This document shows positions 11,461 to 23,900 of a stretch of 64,000 bases of DNA, piece by piece. Made by a program: the position numbers and the translations under genes. Each line of letters begins with the position of its first letter. The stretch's first letter is position 1. The stretch is from contig OY997588.1 in NCBI GenBank assembly GCA_963921825.1, positions 72,371,020-72,435,019 on the forward strand, read 5' to 3'. A model generated the notes under the pieces. That model saw only the letters and a program-made list of their open reading frames with translations. It did not search any database and was not told where the DNA came from. This DNA is from Erodium maritimum. Its lineage: Eukaryota > Streptophyta > Magnoliopsida > Geraniales > Geraniaceae.

Positions 11461-12298
11461 GTAAATAGGACAAGTATGGTGCTATGTAAGTAGGACACCA
11501 TCCAATCACATCCAATGTGACTCTTTGCTAGGGTATGTACTTATGTACACGGCTTACCCTATCTGTTACCCTAGCTCAACCTCAGGCTGAGAATCGTAGT
11601 CGGGTCCACCAATTTTCAACTATGGCCCGTCACTATGTAGGTGCTCCGCTAATGCGCACGACACCCATAGAACGGGGAGGTAGTAAGTTGTTTATAATTG
11701 GGAGGTATCGGACATGACCCGTTTTTACTTGTCCGGTTATGTTTAAAACTTTGGCACATCCTATTTGCGATGAGCACATCAACTACATTCCAAATGCAAT
11801 GATGCCTCAAATTACATCCAATGTAATTCTTCCTTTGAACCTGTCAACTAAATCCAATGCAATGTCAGTTCTAAGGGCTCACATACAATGATCAAAAACG
11901 AATTTTACCTTTGCATGTGAGGTGATATGCTTGGTAAATAAATTTAAGCATGCAATTCTAATCCAACACAAAGAGTTAATCATGCATAAACTAAACCAAG
12001 TATAAAGCGATAAATGTACACAAAATATCTCCTTAAACTAACTCCCACTAGCTTCTTGAGCTCCATCGACTCCAAGCCGATGCCAACACCGGAAAAGCCA
12101 CCAAATGACCTTTTGGCCCTTTCTTTGTCTTGAGTAAAACATTACAATTTAATACACGACTCGCAGGTCGGGAATAAATAAATATTACAAATAAGTGGTT
12201 CGACGACCACACCTTGAAAGAATAATTACACGATAACTTTAACGACTCGCAAGCCGTGAAAAGCAATAAATAATTAAAACGAGCTCGGGGCTATTATG
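11461..12298 (-). mobile_element. Copia leader fragment, reverse orientation
   Basis: About 11490-12298 aligns with the untranslated leader of element B (17571-18455), inverted relative to the LTR it abuts. It lacks one unit of an internal duplication: the CTCCGCTAATGCGCACGAC motif occurs once here and twice in B and C. It stops at GGCTATTATG, where element B begins. No gag precedes it on the left, so both sides are broken junctions. No gene is seen. Confidence 0.8.
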
Positions 12299-13889
12299 TG
12301 TTGGGTCTCGAGGTAGGGTTGGAGATGAACCAACTCGCAGCGGAAAATCAATGAAAACCAAGAGACGATTAAACCATGAAACAACTAACAAAGAATGGAT
12401 TCACAAGAGAAAAATTCAGCACTATTTCTTACCAAAACAAGAACACCGGTTAACGAATGATTGGCTTGAGTCTCCAAGATGCCTACGTATCCACATGGGA
12501 ATCAAAGCCACGTAGTTCTTCTCTTTAAGGACTCAAGAACACAAAAAGATGACTTAAACATAACAAAACCCATACTTGTCCAACTAAAGGCATGGGACAA
12601 GTATGGTGTCAAGTAAGGTGTAAATAGGACAAAGTATGGCAAGACAAGATTGGGTTAGGTGGTGAATCACCAACACCTTAATCCTTGTCTTGCATACTTA
12701 GTACTAATTAATCAAGACTTGATTAATTAGTTCAATGGGCCTTGGTTGCATGGGCCTTTCATGGGCCTCTTGGAACATGGCCCGTGGCCATTTCCAACGA
12801 GGTCCCGTGATTCGCTCATCGCCTCCATGCCTTCCATACCGGAAATGTCCAACATTATCCGACGCGATCAATCCCAAGACTCCAAGCCTTGTCTCGATCC
12901 GTAAAGTCCTATTCACTTACGGGCACATGACCCAAAACCCAGTTTTGGTCATGTCCCGAGACAACTCCCTTTTGGCCATTCTCCATAAATGTGTCAATGA
13001 GTTTCATCCTCCGGTGTGACCCTTGGTTATGCATGTCAATAGATCAACGTAAAATATCATTTTACTTGATCCTATTTAAGTGGCAACTAACGAGACTTTA
13101 GTATTGCCTGACACTGCATAGCGAATCGACCCTGTCGATTCTAACCTTTCCGTCGTCCCTGTCATTATCCTTTTATCTCCGATATCCTGATTGAGATAAG
13201 GCATAGAGCTGTCATCCTTATTATTCTCAATCACCGTTCCTTGATATGTGAGATGACTGAAGATATGATACCCAGTATCATGTGCATGGCCATGCTATTC
13301 TTCCAGTCACTCTCGATCAAGCGGCCGAGAACCGATATCTTTCTCATACCTTAGTACGAGGGATAAATCCCTTAGCCGTCTTTCGTGTCACTCATGTAGC
13401 CCGTCCCCAAGCCAATCCTGGCCGTTATGGAAGCCATGTTACGGACAACGTTAGGCTCAGGTCAAACTGAGTTGTTGACTACATAGCGATCACAAAGACT
13501 CCTTGGTCTAAGGATACATCACAAGCTACAACACTGAATATGTTCATGACTTAATCTATGGCACATATTCAGGGCGGGTCGTCCAATATCATGTCCCATA
13601 TGATATCTATGATCAGACTCCGGAATCCCATTCCAATGACTAACAGAACGTAAGCCATAAAGAGCCATCTTTCATACTAGTCGCTTCTAGTGAAGCTTTG
13701 TTGACTAGGGACCCATCGAGTGTGATCTATCTCGATCTATGGTTCTATTCGCATGGTGGGCATAGATCAGAGCACACATCGATATATTACTCCAACACAT
13801 AAGTAATATAAAGCCGCTTTAATTTTATTGCTAACGATGATATGTACATTTGGACATTTAGGATTGAACTACGGGCACTAAGACTAACA
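12299..13889 (-). repeat. 3' LTR of copia B, 1591 bp
   Basis: Runs TGTTGGGTCTCG to AGACTAACA. It is about 97 bp shorter than the 1688-bp LTRs of C because of one deletion near 12550, inside the segment that in C follows CAAGAACACAAA. Confidence 0.92.
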
Positions 13890-15818
13890 ATCTCCCACTT
13901 TCCCTAGTTCCAATCTAAACTCCAATATGTCCCCATCGACTTTACATGTCTAACATGTTCAGGCAGTGACACTGCCTTAGTCAAATGGTTGGCTATGTTA
14001 TCATCTGTTGTAATATCGGTTATCTTCACTTCACCTCTGTTCAGTATTTATCTGATGAGGTGGATACGCCGCAGTACATGTTTGGATTTGTTATACGATC
14101 TAGGCTTTTAGCTTGCGCAATGGCCCTTGTGTTGTCGCAAGATGGATTCACCAGGCTGGATGGGTTTTTAATTACACCCAGCCCTGCCATGAATTTCCAA
14201 ATCCACATAGCCTCCTTAGCTGCCTCTGCAGCATCCATGTACTTGGCCTCTATCGTAGATTCGGCAATGATATCTTGCTTTACGCTCTCCCAGCTAAAGC
14301 TCTACCATTCAGCGTAAACACATATCCTGATTGACTTCTAAAGTCATCTGGATTTGTCTTGGAAAACTAGCGTCTACTCATCCTTCGACGACTAGTTCAA
14401 CATCATCTTTCCCCCGGGTTAGAATGATGTCTACTGGTACAACATAAGGCTTACGAGACGTCTGATCTCATACATGTCATGGCATATATGATCGATCATA
14501 CCCCCAGGCGCATAGGATTCTCATCATCCTTTTCAGCTCATCAGGTTAGGACACTAAGTCTTGCTGAGATGAATGTCATGACTAGTGGGTAAGAGTCCTT
14601 TCTTTGAATCGAGCATTAAGAACCTACTCAATGCCTTGTTCACATAGGTTCCCTGACTTAAATCCAAGACCCTCTTGGTGCGATCTCTACATATCTTAAT
14701 CCTTAAGATATAAGAAGCATCGCCTAAGTCCTTTATTGAAAAACACTTCCTCAACCAAGCTTTAGTCTCGTGTAAGGTTGGGATGTCGTTTTCAATGAGA
14801 ACCAGAAAGGTAATCTTGCTCCCACTAGCCTTCTTATAAACGCAAGATTCATCCTCGTTCTTGATTAAGCCAAATCCAATTACAGCTTCATCAAAACGAA
14901 AGATCCAACTCCGAGAAGTTCGTTTCAATCCATAAATGGATTTCAACAACTTATAAATCTTTCCTTTATTCTTCAGATCGTCAAAACCTTTGGGCCGAGA
15001 CATACAAACGTACTCAATCAAATTTCCATTTAGGAAAGCGGTTTTGACATCCACTTGCCATATCTCGTAATTATAATACGCAGTTATGTCAAGAAGAATT
15101 TGGATCGATTTTGACCATAGCCACTAGGGAGAAGGTTTCCTCATAGTCAATCCATTGGATCTGCCTATAACCTTTCACCACCAGTTGAGCTTTGTAGGTC
15201 AGAGGGTTGCCATCCATGTCCATCTTCACCTTGAAGATCCATTTGCATCCGATGGTCCTCACACCATTGATGGGATCAACCGGTTCCCAGACTCGGTTGT
15301 CCGACATGGATTGCATTTCCTCCCTCATGGCTCCCAGCCATAACTCGGAGTCGGGCCCATCCACGACTTCTTGAAAGGTGGCTGGATCATCGTGATCCAC
15401 CATGACTTCATTGTCACCTCCGGATACCATATATTGGAGGTGGAAGAATGATCCTTTCAAATCGCCTTGGACCTTCCGGAATTGTAACAAGAATTGCTTC
15501 TTACTCTACGACAATCTCTGGCTCCTTTCTACTGGGTTGCCAATTGGTTTAGACAGATCTGTACCATCCTGAATTTCTTCGAGATGCACAGTCCTCCCAA
15601 TGACGTCTTTGGAAACAAAACTCCTTTTCCATAAAGACCCTACCCCATGCGACGAACACCATGTTCTCACTGGGATTGTAGAAGTAGTATCCCCTTGTTG
15701 CTTTGGTATACCACACGAAGGTGCATATCTCAGATCTTGGTTCGAGCTTAGTCGAAACCAAATGTTTCACATAAGCCTCGCAACCACAAATCTTTAAGAA
15801 GGACAAAGCGGGCATCAT
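13890..15818 (-). pseudogene. RNase H, reverse transcriptase and integrase C-terminus of copia B
   Basis: Reading leftward on the minus strand: integrase C-terminal block 15549-15818 (LSFLKICGCEAYVKH, YNPSENMVFV), RT palm N-terminus 15089-15490 (MREEMQSMSDNRVWEPVD), RT C-terminal block 14554-15054 (MDVKTAFLNGN, KSIYGLKRTSRSW), then frameshifted RNase H to about 13905 (EAAKEAMWIWKF at 14041-14238). At about 14779-14812 the frame reads FLVLIENDIP, with the YVDD box missing. The inverted polypurine tract follows at 13890-13905. Confidence 0.85.
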
Positions 15819-15995
15819 CCCGTACCATTTAAAAATAGTATCCCTTCCACACCATTCGTCGAAGCCCGATTCACTATGAATGCGGTCGTCTCTAGAGCAT
15901 AATCCCAGAAAGAGATTGGGAGATCAGTCCAACTAATAATGGAACGGATCATTGTCTAACAATGTCCGATTTCTCCGTTTGGCTACACCTTTCAA

Positions 15996-16783
15996 CTACA
16001 GTGACCTAGGAGGAGTCCATTCCAAAAGGATCCCATTCTCTTTTAGATGATCTAATAACTCTGTGGTCAAGTATTTTCCACCTCGATCCAATCGAAGTGC
16101 CTTAATACCTTTGTCGAGCTGGTTTTCTACTATAGTCTTAAACTCTTTGAATTTATCAAAAGCTTCAGACTTATGTCTCACCGAATAGACATAACCATAT
16201 TTACTGTAATCATCAGTAAATGTGATAAAGTAGCTAAAACCCCTCCTGGCAAGTGAACTTATTGGTCTACACACATTCGAGTGTATCAGCCCCAATAATT
16301 CACCCGCCCTTTCATCGCGATCGATAAAGGGCACTTTAGTCATTTTGCCCATCAAACAAACCTTGCACCTATCGATCGAATGGAATTCGAATGAACCTGA
16401 AAGCCCGCACTTCTGAAGTGCTGATAGGCGCTTCTTGTTTATGCGACCCAAATGATAGTACCATAACAGAGTTAGGTTTAAATCGTTGGATTTAGACCTC
16501 TTGGTATTAACGGAATATATAGAACTTGAGGCATTGTTACCCATATCTAATATGTACAATCCTCCAACCATGTCAGTACTGGTATAAAACATATCATTGC
16601 ATAGAACATTGAAAACTCCATTTCCAATATTAACATTATATCCTTCCTTGTCAAACACGGATACAGATATAATATTCCTGCTAAAGTAGGTATGCAATAT
16701 ACATTATACAATACTAAGACAAGGCCTCTTGGCAAAGCAAGACTCATGGATCCTACAGCAGTTGCCACAACTCTGAGGTCCAT
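15996..16783 (-). pseudogene. Integrase remnant of copia B
   Basis: The open frame carries LLWYYHLGRINKKR and CKVCLMGK (zinc histidines changed, cysteines kept). The core has IHSNVCRP (Asn for the first catalytic Asp), FTDDYSKYG (kept) and DRGGKYL (Lys for the catalytic Glu). It stops right after TPPRSL, before the conserved C-terminal part. A 1-bp loss near 16685 breaks the frame relative to element C. Confidence 0.85.
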
Positions 16784-17412
16784 TTCGTGCTTTCCAAATC
16801 TCGCCTACTTTCAGCCACCATATATTAGTGCATGTGTGAGATTCAGTCATGGTATCTAATACCCATGAATCTTTGGAAGTAGAGAGATGTAGCTCTATAG
16901 AGTTAATACCGAATGAAGGCACGATCCCACCGCCCTTCCTTAGATCATCCAGGTTTCCTGATGAAGGCGCAGTCCTACTGCCCTTCTTCAGATCATCCAG
17001 GCTATTTGATGAAGGCGCAGTCCCACTGCCCTTCTTCAGATCAGCCGTGAACTTCCTGTAATCCCGGTTCCAATGACCAGGCTGTTGGCAGTAGAAGCAG
17101 ACATTCTCAGGTGTCTCATCTTTCCTGCCAAGTGCGCATGGGCCCAGCCCTTGCCACTTCCAATTCCCTTGTTGACCATCAGAATATCCTTGGATCCCAG
17201 ATCCCTGAGATATTCTTCTCAGCAGCTGATGACACTTCATGTAACTCTGATATGGTCTTAGAGACAGCCTTGTCAAGGACATATTCTTTGCGTTCAGACT
17301 TGAGGACTATCCTCAAAATTCTGTACCAGTCCAAATAGTTTGTCCCATTTAGCTTGACCCTGTCAAGAATGGTTTTTAATGACAAACTATTAATGTTCGC
17401 TGAATTTGCCAT
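16704..17412 (-). pseudogene. gag and protease start of copia B
   Basis: ATG at 17412 (MANSANINSLSLKTIL, KLNGTNYLDWYRILRI, then YVLDK) is the usual copia gag start. After about 45 residues it passes straight to the KTISELH/AEKNI segment that normally lies about 150 residues later, so the gag core is deleted. After a frame change near 17180 it continues as CFYCQQPGHWNRDYRKF (last Cys replaced by Tyr), three 16-residue linker repeats and WVLDTMTESHTC at the protease site, where the Asp is kept and the Gly lost. Confidence 0.85.
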
Positions 17413-18969
17413 TTGATCTACAACAGATAAAATTCAATCAGTAAACTGAATAAATTTTATGAAGATCAAGCTTAAACACCAACAATCGATTCTAAACCTT
17501 TAGAATCTGAAACCAAGATCCTTGATTCACTCGATTAAGCTGAACTAATGCTCACCACTTAATCGAGCTATGTAGGTAGGACTCCATCCAATCACATCCA
17601 ATGTGACTCTTGGCTAGGGTATGTACTTATGTACACGACTTACCCTATCTGTTACCCTAGCTCAACCTCAGGCCGAGAATCGTAGTCGGGTCCACCAATT
17701 TTCAACTATGGCTCGTCACTATGTAGGTGCTCCGCTAATGCGCACGACACCCACATATGTCGTCCAAACCTACTACCCCGCTTCCCCATGGATGCTCCGC
17801 TAATGCGCACGACAACCATAGGACGGGGAGGTAGTAAGGTGTTGATGATTGGGAGGTATCGGACATGACCCGCTTTTACTTGTCCAGTTGTGTTCAAAAC
17901 TTTGGCACATCCTAGATGCGATGAGCACATCAACTACATTCCAAATGCAATGATGCCTCAAATTACATCCAATGTAATTCTTCCTTTGAACCCGTCAACT
18001 ACATCCAATGCAATGACGGTTCTAAGGGTTCACACACAAGGATTAAAAGTCCAATTTTGTCTTTGCATGTGAGGTGATATGCTCGGTAAATAAAGTTAAG
18101 CATGCAATTCTAAAACACATAGAATTAATCATGCATAAACTAAACCAAGCATAAAGCGATAAATGTGCACATAATAGCCCCCTAAACTAACTCCCACTAG
18201 CTTCTTGAGCTCCACCGACTCCAAGCCGATGCCAACACCCGAAAAGCCACCAAATGACCTTTTCGCCCTTTCTTCGTCTTGAGTAAAATATTACAATTTA
18301 ATACACGACTCGCAGGTCGGGAATAAATAAATATTACAAACAAGTGGTTCGACGACCACACCTTGAAAGAATAATTACACGTTAACTCTAACGGCTCGCA
18401 GGCCGTGAAAAGCGATAAATAATTAAATTGAGCTCGGGGCTATTATGTACACCATGACAACATCACATCACACATCGTGTTATCAAACAAGCATGTTATC
18501 AAACATCATGTGATTTTCCGGTTTTAATTAATAGCCAAGTTTCGAAATTTTTTTGATGCTCGGTTTATCGAAACCGTTCAAAAATGAAACTTTTGAACAT
18601 TTGATCTTCGAGTTCATCATGAAGGTTCCAAACTCGTCATAACTAACAAAACGGTTTAGCCTTGGCATATCAACCATCCAATGGTCATGCTTGGCCTAGC
18701 TCCGTCCAACGGAGCCCCGTTCGGTCCCGGTTTCGGCTCCCCGAGAGTCCCGCTCCCGAGACCCGAAAAATCAAATTTTTTTCAAAATTTCCAGATTTGA
18801 AATAATTTTCAAAAATTCATTTTACATGCATTAAATCCATAAACAATAATTTAAAACATGTTATCAAACAATTTAGCAAAACAACATGCCAAAAACAAAA
18901 CTTTCAAGCAAAACCGAAACTTTGAACACCGTCTTGTGAATCCCGAAGGTAGCACGGCTCTGATACCAC
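17413..18969 (-). other. Long untranslated leader and primer site of copia B
   Basis: About 1.55 kb separates the gag ATG from the 5' LTR, long for a copia leader. The iMet primer site is CTCTGATACCA at 18958-18968 on the plus strand. The leader contains a duplicated CTCCGCTAATGCGCACGAC (near 17731 and 17791) and a perfect hairpin (18699-18715) also present in C and F. No coding frame is credible. Confidence 0.8.
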
Positions 18970-20658
18970 TGTTGGGTCTCGAGGTAGGGTTGGAGATGAA
19001 CCAACTCGCAGCGGAAAATCAATGAAAACCAAGAGACAATTAAAACCATGAAACAACTAACAAAGAATGGATTAACAAGAGAAAAATTCAGCACTAATTC
19101 TTACCAAAACAAGAACACCGGTTAACGAATGATTGGCTTGAGTCTCCAAGACGCCTACGTATCCACATGGGAATCAAAGCCACGTAGTTCTTCTCTTTGA
19201 GGACTCAAGAACACAAACATGGAGGTGGAAACTAGCCAAACCCGAAATGGCCATGGAAGAGGGAGAGAAAATGTGTTTCCTATTCTTGTCTTGTGTTTGT
19301 TATGTTGAAAAAAGATGACTTAAACATAACAAAACCCATACTTGTCCAACTAAAGGCATGGGACAAGTATGGTGTCAAGTAAGGTGTAAATAGGACAAAG
19401 TATGGCAAGACAAGATTGGGTTAGGCGGTGAATCACCAACACCTTAATCCTTGTCTTGCTTACTTAGTACTAATTAATCAAGACTTGATTAATTAGTTCA
19501 ATGGGCCTTGGTTGCATGGGCCTTTCATGGGCCTCTTGGAACATGGCCCATGGCCATTTCCAATGAGGTCCCGTGATTCGCTCATCGCCTCCATGCCTTC
19601 CATACCGGAAATGTCCAACATTATCCGACGCGATCAATCCCAAGACTCCAAGCCTTGTCTCGATCTGTGAAGTCCTATTCACTTACGGGCACATGACCCA
19701 AAACCCAGTTTTGGTCATGTCCCGAGACAACTCCCTTTTGGCCATTCTCCATAAATGTGTCAATGAGTTTCATCCTCAGGTGTGACCCTTAGGTTTATGC
19801 ATGTCAATAGATCAACGTAAAATCCCATTTTACTTGATCCTATTTAAGTGGCAACTAACGAGACTTTAGTATTGTCTGACACTACATAACGAATCGACCC
19901 TGTCGATTCTAACCTTTCCGTTGTCCCTGTCATTATCCTTTTATCTCCGATATCCTGATTGAGATAAGGCATAGAGCCGTCATCCTTATTATTCTCAATC
20001 ACCGTTCCTTGATATGTGAGATGACTGAAGATATGATACCCAGTATCATGTGCAGGGCCATGCTATTCTTCCAGTCACTCTCGATCAAGTGGCCTAGAAC
20101 CGATATCTTTCCCATACCGTAGTATGAGGGATAAATCCCTTAGCCGTCTTTCGTATCACTCATGCAGTCCGTCCCCAAGCCAATCCTGGCCGTTATGGAA
20201 GCCCTGTTACGGACAACGTTAGGCTCAGGAAAAACTCAGTTGTTTAGTGCATAGCGATCACAAAGACTCCTTGGTCTAAGGATACATGATAACCTATGAC
20301 AATGAATATGTTTATGACTTAATCTATGGCATATATTCATGTCGGGTCATCCAATATCATGTCCCACATGATATCTATGATCATACTTTGGAATCCATTC
20401 CAATGACTAACAGAACGTAAGCCATAAAGAGTCATCTTTCATACTAGTCGCTTCTAGTGAAGCATTGTTGACTAGGGACCCATCGAGTGTGATCTATCTC
20501 GATCTATGGTTCTATTCGCATGGTGGTCATAGATCAGAGCACGTATCGATATATTACACCAACACATAAGTAATATAAAGTTGCTTTAATTTTATTGCTA
20601 ACGATGATATATATATATCTGGACAGTTAGAATTGAACTACGGGCAGTAAGACTAACA
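18970..20658 (-). repeat. 5' LTR of copia B, 1689 bp
   Basis: TGTTGGGTCTCG to AGACTAACA. Its first half is close to the LTRs of C and D. Its last 500 bp (about 20090-20658) is more diverged, for example ATGTTTATGACTT in place of ATGTTCATGACTT, which suggests gene conversion or recombination. Confidence 0.92.
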
Positions 20659-21077
20659 GAACATACACTACTCCTTGTATGTACTCATAATTAGGTAATG
20701 CTTCAGGATATAAAGTCAATTTCCTCACAATGCCTTCCATTTCTTATCACACATATAACTCTGAACCACCTCAGTGATCCATGTAGGAACTAGATTTGAT
20801 ATCTCATTACACTCATCATATGGAAGCCAAGTTTTCCTTCCCATTTTTTGTATTCAATAGTATAGTTGAGGCCCATTAGCTTATCCAGCCACTTGTGCTA
20901 GAAGGAGGTTGTAAGCTTGGCCCAATGATTATCTCTCAGCCTTTGCAGCACCAACTGAACATGCTCTAAGTGTTGCTCCCAGCTACTGCTATAAATAAGG
21001 ATATCATAAAAGAACACAAGGAAAATATTCCTTTAAAACAATCCTACAGAACTTGAGGCATAAGTGCCTGGAAAACT
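20659..21077 (-). pseudogene. Ty3-gypsy reverse transcriptase and RNase H scrap
   Basis: On the minus strand the sequence reads VFFYDILIYSSSWEQHLEH and VQLVLQRL, the end of the gypsy RT palm. The first Asp of the catalytic pair is Tyr here. It then jumps to HKWLDKLMGLNYTIEYKKW, the end of gypsy RNase H, so the part between is deleted. Stops follow. It could come from the same lineage as the chromovirus at 22386, but it lies outside that element's target duplication. Confidence 0.75.
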
Positions 21078-22349
21078 TGTATTACTTATGTGTTGGAATA
21101 ATATATCGATGTGTACTCTGATCTACGCCCACAATGAAAATAGAACCATAGATCAAGATAGATGACACTCGATGGGTACCTAGTCAACAAAGCTTCTCAA
21201 GAAGCGACTAGTATGAAAGATGGCTCTTTACGGCTTACGAAAGTAGGAGAGGTTTGGAAAGCACGAAGTGGACCTCAGAGTTGTGGCAACTGCTGTAGGA
21301 TCCATGAGTCTTGCTTTGCCAAGAGGCCTTGTCTTAGTACTGTATAATGTATATTGCATACCTACTTTTAGTAGGAATATTATATCTGTATCCGTGTTTG
21401 ACAAGGAAGGATATAATGTTAATATTGGAAATGGAGTTTTCAATGTTCTATGCAATGATATGTTTTATACCAGTACTGACTTTGCCACTTTAATTTTATT
21501 GCTAACGATGATATATACATTTGGACATTTAGGATTGAACTACGGGCACTAAGACTAACAACTCCTTGACACATTTATGGAGAATGGCCAAAAGGGAGTT
21601 GTCTCGGGACATGACCAAAACTGGGTTTTGGGTCAAGTGCTCGTAAGTGAATAGGACTTTACGGATCGAGACAAGGCTTGGTGTCCTGGGATTGGTCGCG
21701 TCGGATAATGTTGGACATTTCCAGTACGGAAGGCTTGAAGGCGATGAGCGAATCAGGGACCTCGTTGGAAATGGCCACGGGTCATGTTCCAAGAGGCCCG
21801 TGAAAGGCGCATGCAACCAAGGCCCATGGAACTAATTAATCAAATCTTGATTAATTAGTACTAAGTAAGCATGACAAGGATTAAGGTGTTGGTGATTCAC
21901 CACCTAACCCCATCTTATCTATCCATACTTTGTCCTATTTACACCTTACTTGTCACCATGCTTATCTCATGCCTTTAGTTTGACAAGTATGGGGTTGGTT
22001 ATGTTTAAGTCATCTTTTTTCAACATAACAAACACAAGACACAAATGGGAAGCAACTTTTTCCTCTCCCTCCTCCTACAATTTCGGGTTTGGCTTGTTTC
22101 TCTCCATTTTTTGGTGTTCTTGAGTCCTCATGTGAAGAACTACGTGGATTTGATTCCCAAGTGGATACGTAGGCATCTTGGAGACTCAAGTCGATCATCC
22201 TTTTCTTGGTGTTCTCTTGAACATTTGTTAGAAATGATGATTTCATTTTGTTTTGTGAATCTAATCTTGGTAGTTTTTCCTTGCATGGTCTCGGGTTTTA
22301 TTTGCTTCCGCTGCGAGTATGCGTTCATACCCTCCATCGAGACCCAACA
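21078..22349. mobile_element. Patchwork of copia fragments in alternating orientation
   Basis: Four pieces are joined: plus-strand LTR interior (about 21078-21239), plus-strand protease-to-integrase start (about 21240-21481), the minus-strand terminal 78 bp of an LTR ending AGACTAACA (about 21483-21560), and plus-strand LTR from its middle to its end CGAGACCCAACA (about 21566-22349). The last piece ends in the ATGCGTTCATACCCTCC variant also seen in E, so at least two LTR subfamilies contribute. No gene is intact. Confidence 0.8.
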
Positions 22350-22385
22350 GTAGTTGGGTTGAAGAACACAAACCCAAATTTCATT

Positions 22386-22787
22386 TGTTACAATAGTTGT
22401 AATTTGAGCTAAGAATCAAGTAATGAGACTGGGAAAACGAAGGATATGGGATTGAATTCTTAGGAAACGGTTTTACATAGGCAATACAAGATGAACCTGA
22501 AAATGATGAAACCTTACTCCTAAGAAAACAACAAACAATTCCCAAATCATGGACAAAGGACGAGAAAGGACACCACAGTCTCTTAATAGAGATGGAACTC
22601 CTTAGTTATCGCTGCAGAGCCGAGACCACAATAATACGTGCCCCCATGCAACGTAATAGACAACGAAGGAAGAAGGAGGAGGTACGCGCCTAGCACGCGG
22701 CTGCTTTGCTTACTCAGAACGCATTGTTTTGGTTATTTGAATAGAAATGTAAAAGTATGTTACCTTGAGAGCCAAGGTAACGTGACA
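22386..22787 (-). repeat. 3' LTR of the chromovirus, 402 bp
   Basis: Matches the 5' LTR at 33778-34574 over its whole length, apart from an insertion in the latter. Its left edge has a small duplication around TGTTACAATAGTTGTAA. Confidence 0.88.
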
Positions 22788-22821
22788 AATGACTTCCTCT
22801 TAAGAAAGGCTTATCCTCAAC

Positions 22822-22977
22822 CTAGGGTTTAGCCACCCGATCTAGAAATTGGTGGCGGATCAGTGTTGCATCCTCCCATGTAGCATCCTCAGGGGTAGAT
22901 CTATCCCATTGAATCAAGTATTGAACTGTTGTTCCATTGTTTCTCTTGACAATTCGAGTCTGTAGAAGAGCTAGTGG
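22822..22977 (-). pseudogene. Chromodomain, C-terminus of chromovirus integrase
   Basis: On the minus strand: QTRIVKRNNGTTVQYLIQW, then STPEDATWEDATLIRHQF, ending VAKP and stop at 22822-22824. The pattern V-x-Y-L-I-Q-W followed by T-W-E is the chromodomain signature of chromoviral integrases, which in this group targets integration to chromatin. The upstream junction at about 22978 goes straight into RT sequence, so the integrase catalytic core is gone. Confidence 0.8.
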
Positions 22978-23900
22978 CAATAACTTAAGATGTGTCGGTC
23001 AGATCATCAAGTAACTCCTCTATTGTGGGAATGGGTAATTTATCGTTGATTTTTTGGTCATTAATCTATATGAAATCCAAACACATGCGCCAAGAGCCAT
23101 CCTTCTTTTTCACTAGTAAGACATGTAAAGAATAAGGACTGGTTCTATGTTGAATTACCCCAGAATTTAGCATGTCTTGCAACAGGGATTCAAGTACATT
23201 CTTTTGTTCAAAGAAGCGTTTATAGGGTCTGATTGATGGTGGTTTGCTTCCAGGCACGAAGTGAATTTTATGATCAAGAATCTCCTTGGTGGTAGAGTGG
23301 TAGGAGTTTTAAATACAACCTTAAACTGGTTAAGAACAATCTGCAAATCAGGATGAATGTTTGGGGTATCCTTATGCTCTTCTTGAAGGAAGGAGAAAAT
23401 TTGTTCAATATATATGGATTCTCCCCATTGCACATCATGTTTCAAAACATAGAAAGAAGAGGGGATTCAACTATCAGTTGATGTAGCTTCATTAAGAGTG
23501 ATCTTGTTGTGATTCATAGAAATAGTTATAGCCCTCTTAGTATAATCTAGCTCGATAGGACTAACAGTTTGGAGCCAATCAACCCCTAAAACCATGTTGA
23601 AGTCACCCAATGGCATGCCCAAGAATTCCCAAGAGAGTTTAGTACCCTTGATCACCCAAGTAACAACAACAATAGTGCTGCAAAACTATCTCTGACCATT
23701 TCCCATCTTGACACATATCTTAGGGCCATGTGTGAGCCATAATCCCAGCCTAGTTGTAGTTGCATGATCCATAAATGATCTGGATGCCCTAGTGTCCACC
23801 AAAATAGAGATTGGATGGTCTTGTTCTTGCCCTTGAATCCTGACAGATTTTGATCTATTGATGTGGAACATATGACCAAAAGACTCGTGAGCCAAAACAC
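22978..23900 (-). pseudogene. Protease and RT N-terminus of the chromovirus
   Basis: The protease reads ILVDTRASRSFMDHAT (about 23770-23815), with Arg in place of Gly in the active-site triad, then LGVDWLQTVSPIELDY (23467-23655). The RT start reads HFVPGSKPPSIRPYKRF, then LVKKKDGSWRMCLDF (23066-23257) and, after a stop, DKLPIPTIEELLDDL (about 22990-23035). RT ends there by deletion. The frame breaks are between 23257 and 23290 and at 23060. Confidence 0.8.

Larger units (their letters stand above)
12299..20658 (-). mobile_element. Copia element B
   Basis: Complete set on the minus strand: left (3') LTR 12299-13889, internal region 13890-18969, right (5') LTR 18970-20658, with the polypurine tract and iMet primer site in place. 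Flanking 5-mers are TTATG on the left and GAACA on the right, so there is no target duplication. The two LTRs differ at many positions, while the internal part is very close to element C. This suggests a recombinant between copies rather than one simple insertion. Confidence 0.9.

Noticed and set aside
12735-13019. A recurring frame of about 94 residues (MGLGCMGLSWASWNMA type) in every reverse LTR, with a 70-residue frame on the other strand
   Set aside because: It recurs because the LTRs are near-identical. Both strands are equally open, and it is broken in older LTRs. There is no sign of coding selection.
20659-21077. Treating the gypsy RT/RNase H scrap as the missing middle of the chromovirus
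   Set aside because: It lies outside the TCATT target duplication that bounds that element, so it is a separate fragment.
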